Shown here piece after piece: positions 28,993 to 33,034 of a stretch of 33,034 nt of DNA. The position numbers and the translations under genes were made by a program. Positions within the stretch are counted from its first letter, which is position 1; every line of letters begins with the position of its first letter. The notes beneath the pieces are model-generated. The model was not told where the DNA came from. It saw only the letters and a program-made list of their open reading frames with translations, and did no database searches. Origin of the DNA: Comamonas sp. (lineage in GTDB: Bacteria > Pseudomonadota > Gammaproteobacteria > Burkholderiales > Burkholderiaceae_C); contig JAJPEQ010000007.1 of the NCBI GenBank assembly GCA_021166775.1, forward strand, positions 1 through 33,034. The letters are read 5' to 3'.

Positions 28993-29012
28993 GCCCGCGC
29001 GCCCCGAACCAC

Positions 29013-29048
29013 AGGCAGGCTCGCACACGCACGGACCTGCCTTTTTTT
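29013..29048 (+). terminator. Intrinsic terminator/attenuator between soxZ and soxA
   Basis: AGGCAGG (29013-29019) pairs with CCTGCCT (29036-29042) with a 16-base loop, followed directly by a T-run (29042-29048). It lies in the 82-base soxZ-soxA gap inside the otherwise continuous sox run, so it would reduce or end transcription of soxC-D-Y-Z before soxA-X-B. A ribosome site (AGGAG, 29061-29065) for soxA follows. Confidence 0.75.
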
Positions 29049-29074
29049 CCTGTCAAAACTAGGAGACACACACC

Positions 29075-29881
29075 ATGAAGGCACACCAGCTGGCCCTGGC
29101 GGCCGCGGCGCTGGGGCTCATCGCCACCTCTGTGGCATGGGCTCAGAAAAGCACGACCGAAGCCATCGACGAATACCGCGAGATGCTGCAGGACGGCAAC
29201 CCCGCCGAGCTCTATGAGATGAAGGGCGAGGAACTCTGGAAGAAGGCCCGCGGCTCGAAAAACGCCTCGCTCGAAAAGTGCGACCTGGGTCTGGGTGCGG
29301 GCGTGGTCAAGGGCGCCTTCGTGCAGCTGCCGCGCTACTTCGCCGACACCAACGAAGTGCAGGATCTCGAATCGCGCCTCGTCACCTGCATGAGCACGCT
29401 GCAGGGCATAGACCCCAAGGAAGTCGTCAACGGCAAGTGGGGCAAGGGCGAGCGCGCCAACGTCACGGCGCTGGCCACCTGGGTGGCCGCGCAATCCAAG
29501 GACATGAAGTTCGACCTGCCGCAGTCGGCCCCGCAGGAGCGCATCGCCTACGAAATGGGCAAGCGCGCGTTCTTTCAGCGCGGCGGCTCACATGATTTCT
29601 CGTGCGCCACCTGCCATGGCGAGGACGGCAAGCGCATCCGCCTGCAGGACCTGCCCAACCTGACCAAGAACCCGGGCGACGGCGTCGGCTTTGCCGCCTG
29701 GCCCGCCTACCGCGTCTCCAACGGCCAGATGTGGACCATGCAGCACCGCCTGAACGACTGCTACCGCCAGCAGCGCTTTCCCGAGCCGGGCTACGCCAGC
29801 CCCATCACCATCGCGCTGGGCGTGTACATGGGCGTGAACGCCAAGGGCGCCAAGTCGGCCGTTCCGGCCATCAAGCGCTGA
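29075..29881 (+). CDS. soxA: Sulfur-oxidation cytochrome SoxA, monohaem type
   Basis: It is the catalytic subunit of SoxAX, which joins thiosulfate to the SoxY cysteine. The 268 residues carry a Sec signal (LALAAAALGLIATSVAWA), one haem motif Cys177-Ala-Thr-Cys180-His181, and the active-site haem-ligand cysteine Cys229 (HRLNDCYRQQRFPEP). The first haem of dihaem SoxA is missing: Cys69 and Cys105 (LEKCDLG, LVTCMST) remain, probably as a structural disulfide, as in the single-haem SoxA group. It is followed 17 bases later by soxX, so soxAX may form a transcription unit of their own downstream of the terminator at 29013-29048. Confidence 0.95.
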   Translation: MKAHQLALAAAALGLIATSVAWAQKSTTEAIDEYREMLQDGNPAELYEMKGEELWKKARGSKNASLEKCDLGLGAGVVKGAFVQLPRYFADTNEVQDLESRLVTCMSTLQGIDPKEVVNGKWGKGERANVTALATWVAAQSKDMKFDLPQSAPQERIAYEMGKRAFFQRGGSHDFSCATCHGEDGKRIRLQDLPNLTKNPGDGVGFAAWPAYRVSNGQMWTMQHRLNDCYRQQRFPEPGYASPITIALGVYMGVNAKGAKSAVPAIKR

Positions 29882-29897
29882 ACGGGAGGAAGCCATC

Positions 29898-30572
29898 ATG
29901 AAGAAATCCACCGCATTGACCGCCACCTTCGCCGCCATCGCCGTCGCCACGCTGGCCGGCTGCGCCGGCAGCAACGGCGCGAGCACCCCCAGCACCGCCG
30001 AGCTCGACGCCATGGCACAGAAAATGGTGCAGCAGAGCTTTCACGACAAGGGCATCGTCAAGGTCAAGGAGGCGCTGGCGCTCGATGAAACGCTGCGCGA
30101 CTGCGACGCCGCCGCCGTCGCCGGCCACCCGATCGACGCCGCCACCGAGAAGAAGCTCGAAGCCGAAAACTTCAAGACCATCCAGTGGCCCGCCAACGGC
30201 AAGTACCTGGGCGACTGGAAGTCGGGCGAAAAAATCGCCCAGAGCGGCAGGGGCCGCACCTGGAACGACAAGGCGGACAGCGCCAACGGCGGCAACTGCT
30301 ACAACTGCCACCAGATCAGCAAGGAAGAAATCTCCTACGGCACCATCGGCCCGAGCCTGTACCACTACGCCAGGCTCAAGGGCGTGAGCGACCCGAACAG
30401 CCCCGAGGCGCAGGAGATCGTCAAATACACTTGGGGCAAGATCTGGAACGCCAAGGCGTACAACGCCTGCTCCAACATGCCGCGCGCCGGCGCCAAGGGC
30501 GTCCTGACGCAGGCACAGGTGGCCGACATCGTCGCGCTGCTGCTGGACCCGAAATCCCCGGTCAATCGGTAA
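29898..30572 (+). CDS. soxX: Sulfur-oxidation cytochrome SoxX, with lipoprotein-type signal
   Basis: It is the electron-transfer partner of SoxA. The 224-residue protein has one haem motif, Cys134-Tyr-Asn-Cys137-His138 (GNCYNCHQIS), and distal Met194 in SNMPRAGAKG. The N-terminal signal ends in LAGC (Cys22), a lipobox, so mature SoxX may be lipid-anchored, while most SoxX are soluble. The roughly 80 residues between the signal and the haem domain (residues 23-105) are longer than in minimal SoxX and helical. GGGAGGA precedes the ATG. It is followed by a 119-base gap with a long inverted repeat, then soxB. Confidence 0.93.
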   Translation: MKKSTALTATFAAIAVATLAGCAGSNGASTPSTAELDAMAQKMVQQSFHDKGIVKVKEALALDETLRDCDAAAVAGHPIDAATEKKLEAENFKTIQWPANGKYLGDWKSGEKIAQSGRGRTWNDKADSANGGNCYNCHQISKEEISYGTIGPSLYHYARLKGVSDPNSPEAQEIVKYTWGKIWNAKAYNACSNMPRAGAKGVLTQAQVADIVALLLDPKSPVNR

Positions 30573-30594
30573 ACCGCCAACACGGCTTGACACC

Positions 30595-30660
30595 CAGCGG
30601 CCCTGGTCGCGATGGATGAGGCGGCTTCACCCGCCCGCGCCATTGCCGCCAGGGCCGCTG
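30595..30660. repeat. Long inverted repeat between soxX and soxB
   Basis: CAGCGGCCCTGG (30595-30606) and CCAGGGCCGCTG (30649-30660) are perfect 12-bp complements. The 42-base interior can form inner pairs (GATGG with CCATT, GGCGG with the CCCGCC block). GGATGA at 30614-30619 could also pair with TTCATCC at 30661-30667. No T-run follows, so it is more likely an mRNA-processing or stabilising structure, or a Rho-related or REP-like site, than an intrinsic terminator. Confidence 0.7.
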
Positions 30661-30691
30661 TTCATCCCCGCACCCGAGAGAGCACCCCGCC

Positions 30692-32428
30692 ATGAACCTC
30701 ACCAAACGCGAATTTCTGCAAGTGCTGGGCGCCGCGAGCGCCGCCGGCATGAGCTTGGGCAGCTACGTCAACGCCAGTGCCGCCACCGCCGCCGAGGGCC
30801 TCTACGACATCCCCAAATTCGGCACCGTCTCGCTCCTGCACATGACCGACTGCCATGCGCAGCTCATGCCCATCCACTTCCGTGAGCCCAGCGTGAACCT
30901 GGGCGTGGGCGACATGAAGGGCCGCCTGCCCCACCTCGTCGGCGAGCATCTGCTCAAGGCCGCGGGCATCAAAGGCGGCACGCCCACGGCCCACGCCCTC
31001 ACCTATCTGGACTTCGAGCAGGCCGCCAAGCGCTACGGCAAGGTCGGCGGCTTTGCGCACCTGGCCACGCTGGTCAAGCGCCTGAAGGCCAGCCGCCCCG
31101 GCGCGCTGCTGCTCGACGGCGGCGACACCTGGCAGGGCAGCGCCACGTCGCTGTGGACCAAGGGCCAGGACATGGTGGACGCCTGCAAGCTGCTGGGCGT
31201 GGACATCATGACCGGCCATTGGGAATTCACCTACGGCATGGAGCGCGTGAAGGGAATCGTCGACAAGGAACTGGCCGGCAAGACCGAGTTCCTGGCGCAG
31301 AATGTCAAGACCAAGGATTTCGGCGACCCCGTCTTCAAGCCCTACACCATCCGTCCGATCAACGGCGTGCCCGTCGCCATCATCGGCCAGGCCTTTCCCT
31401 ACACGCCGATCGCCAACCCGCGCTACTTCGTGGCCGATTGGGAATTTGGCATCCAGGACGAGCACCTGCAGGAGATGGTCGACGAAGTGCGCGGCAAGGG
31501 CGCGCAGATCGTCGTGGTGCTGAGCCACAACGGCATGGACGTGGACCTGAAGATGGCCAGCCGCGTCACCGGCGTGGACGCGATCCTGGGCGGGCACACG
31601 CACGACGGCATGCCCGTGCCCACCCTCGTCAAGAACCCTGGCGGCCAGACCATCGTGACCAACGCCGGCAGCAACGGCAAGTTCCTCGGCGTGATCGACT
31701 TCGACGTGAAGAACGGCAAGGTGGCCGACTTCCGCTACCGGCTGCTGCCCATCTTCGCCAACATGCTGCCCGCGGACAAGGAGATGGACGCGCTCATCAC
31801 CAAAATCCGCGCGCCCTACGCCGACAAACTGGCCGAGCAGCTCGCCATCACCGAGGGCCTGCTGTACCGCCGCGGCAACTTCAACGGCACCGGCGACCAG
31901 CTCATCGTCGATGCCCTGATGGAAGTGCAAGGCGCCGATCTCGCCTTCTCGCCCGGCTTTCGCTGGGGCACCACGCTGCTGCCCGGCCAGCCCATCACGC
32001 GCGAATGGCTGATGGACATGACCGCCACCACCTACAGCTACGCCACGCTCTCCGAGATGAAGGGCGCGATGATCAAGACCATCCTCGAAGACGTCTGCGA
32101 CAACCTCTTCAACCCCGACCCGTATTACCAGCAGGGCGGCGACATGGTGCGCGTGGGGGGCCTGGCCTACACCTGCGACCCCACGGCCGCGATGGGCCAG
32201 CGCATCGGCGACATGCGCCTCAAGGGCGAGCTGATAGCCCCTGACAAGACCTACAAGGTGGCCGGCTGGGCTCCGGTGGCCGAAGACGCCGCCAAGGCGG
32301 GCAACCCCATGGTGTGGGACCAGGTGGAACAGTGGCTCAAGGCGCGCGGCGGCAAGGTGAGCGCGCGCAAGCTCAACGCGCCCAAGCTGACGGGGGGGCT
32401 GCCCAATCCGGGCTACGCGGCGGGCTGA
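30692..32428 (+). CDS. soxB: Thiosulfohydrolase SoxB (dimanganese)
   Basis: It hydrolyses sulfate from SoxY-thiocysteine-S-sulfate. The 578-residue protein has a Tat-like signal (TKREFLQVLGAASAAG, ending NASA), then a metallophosphatase domain. Metal ligands are Asp53 and His55 (LLHMTDCHAQL), Asp145 (LLDGGDTWQGSA), His176 (TGHWEFTYG), the HNGMD loop (VVLSHNGMDVD) and GGHTHDG. The C-terminal 5'-nucleotidase-like domain contains RRGNFNGTGDQLIVDALM and RWGTTLLPG. The start lies 13 bases after AGAGAG. It is the last gene of the sox run; 22 bases on, the remnant of an integron integrase converges with it, so no terminator is seen between. Confidence 0.97.
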   Translation: MNLTKREFLQVLGAASAAGMSLGSYVNASAATAAEGLYDIPKFGTVSLLHMTDCHAQLMPIHFREPSVNLGVGDMKGRLPHLVGEHLLKAAGIKGGTPTAHALTYLDFEQAAKRYGKVGGFAHLATLVKRLKASRPGALLLDGGDTWQGSATSLWTKGQDMVDACKLLGVDIMTGHWEFTYGMERVKGIVDKELAGKTEFLAQNVKTKDFGDPVFKPYTIRPINGVPVAIIGQAFPYTPIANPRYFVADWEFGIQDEHLQEMVDEVRGKGAQIVVVLSHNGMDVDLKMASRVTGVDAILGGHTHDGMPVPTLVKNPGGQTIVTNAGSNGKFLGVIDFDVKNGKVADFRYRLLPIFANMLPADKEMDALITKIRAPYADKLAEQLAITEGLLYRRGNFNGTGDQLIVDALMEVQGADLAFSPGFRWGTTLLPGQPITREWLMDMTATTYSYATLSEMKGAMIKTILEDVCDNLFNPDPYYQQGGDMVRVGGLAYTCDPTAAMGQRIGDMRLKGELIAPDKTYKVAGWAPVAEDAAKAGNPMVWDQVEQWLKARGGKVSARKLNAPKLTGGLPNPGYAAG

Positions 32429-32450
32429 ACACCTCTCGGCGCGGCTGCCA

Positions 32451-33034
32451 TCACAATGCATCGAGCGGGCTCAACACGCCCCGCCCGCCCTTGTTCAGCA
32501 CCTGCGTGTAGATCATCGTCGTGCTCACATCCGCGTGGCCGAGCAGCTCTTGCACCGTGCGGATGTCGCAGCCCGATTGCAGCAGATGCGTGGCGAATGA
32601 ATGGCGCAGCACGTGCGGTGACACCGGCCTGGGCGCCCTTGCCCTCGCGAATCACGATCTCGCGCCGCGCGAACTCCACGTCCCTCGCGCGCAGGCGCAG
32701 CGCCTCCATGAGCCGCATGCCCGTGCCGTAGAGCAACTGGGCGGTCAACCCCATCGTGCCATCCATGTGCATCAGCAGCAGCCGCACCTCGCCGGGCGTG
32801 AGCACCACCGGCAGCCGCCGCGGCCTTTTCGCCTGCACCACCTCATCGAGCCAGGGCAGCTCGACGGCCAGCACCTGCCGGTAGAGGTAGAGGATCGCCG
32901 CCTTCGCCTGATTCTGCGTGGAGGCCGACACCTGCCTGTCCACCGCCAGATGGCTCAGGAATGCCTCCACTTCCCGTGCACCCATCTCTTGCGGATGGCG
33001 CTTGTTGTGATACAGAATGAAACGACGCGCCCAA
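32451..33034 (-). pseudogene. intI: Integron integrase IntI remnant, internal deletion with frameshift, 5' end beyond window
   Basis: On the minus strand the frame from the right edge reads RRFILYHNKRHPQEMGAREV, then the IntI body LPVVLTPGEVRLLLMHMDG and QLLYGTGMRLMEALRLRARD with the first catalytic Arg, to [10 protein letters not shown]. At about 32625-32645 the frame is lost: the catalytic end [34 protein letters not shown] with the Tyr, and GVLSPLDAL continues in a different frame to the TGA at 32451. The middle, including the IntI-specific patch, is missing (roughly 80-100 residues), so the gene is dead. The truncated frame instead runs on to 32413. Its attI site and cassettes would lie to the right of the window. 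Confidence 0.9.

Noticed and set aside
30595-30660. The soxX-soxB inverted repeat as an integron attC site, given the nearby integrase remnant
   Set aside because: It lacks the GTTRRRY/RYYYAAC core pairs and the typical bulged arms; it is a plain perfect 12-bp stem.

Overview
The window looks like a GC-rich betaproteobacterial chromosome, most likely Burkholderiales and probably Comamonadaceae-like. This rests on the protein types (UbiG, PurN, RsmB, a carA-small ORF-carB arrangement, a soxCD-YZ-AXB thiosulfate cluster) and on four copies of a degenerate ~52-bp element of a kind I recall from Comamonadaceae genomes. No database search was possible, so the taxonomy is inference.

Layout. 1-1520: the 3' part of an rpoD-type sigma factor that carries an apparent internal deletion, its terminator, and a Tag-like DNA glycosylase. 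1527-3836 (minus): a two-subunit acyl-CoA dehydrogenase pair. 3973-5876: purN and rsmB. 5889-13188: a LysR regulator divergent from gcl-hyi-glxR-glycerate kinase-pyk. Together these convert glyoxylate to tartronate semialdehyde, glycerate and 2-phosphoglycerate; after enolase (not in the window) pyruvate kinase finishes the route. 13202-16683: rarA and a uracil-DNA glycosylase-like gene (divergent), then gph and ubiG (minus). 16763-21788: carA with a leader that can form nested stems, a small unknown gene, carB and a strong terminator. 21857-23605: a tiny HTH/metallopeptidase fusion, an exported beta-carbonic anhydrase and a DUF2165 membrane protein.

23686-32428 is a lithotrophic sulfur-oxidation island: an exported metallo-beta-lactamase-fold protein, an exported thioredoxin, a small cytochrome c with no downstream Met ligand, then soxC, soxD, soxY, soxZ, soxA, soxX and soxB. 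SoxAX loads thiosulfate onto the SoxY cysteine of SoxYZ, SoxB hydrolyses off sulfate, and SoxCD oxidises the remaining sulfane sulfur. Signals in this island include a symmetric four-half-site operator candidate before soxC, an AT-rich segment before soxY, an intrinsic terminator between soxZ and soxA, and a long inverted repeat between soxX and soxB. The window ends in a broken integron integrase abutting soxB; its attI site and any cassettes would lie beyond the right edge.

No tRNA, rRNA, CRISPR array or intact insertion sequence was seen. No stretch over 300 bases lacks a gene. The most noteworthy items are the mosaic and deleted rpoD, the carA leader, the soxC operator array, the attenuator-like terminator and hairpin inside the sox operon, the SHP-like cytochrome, and the integrase remnant.
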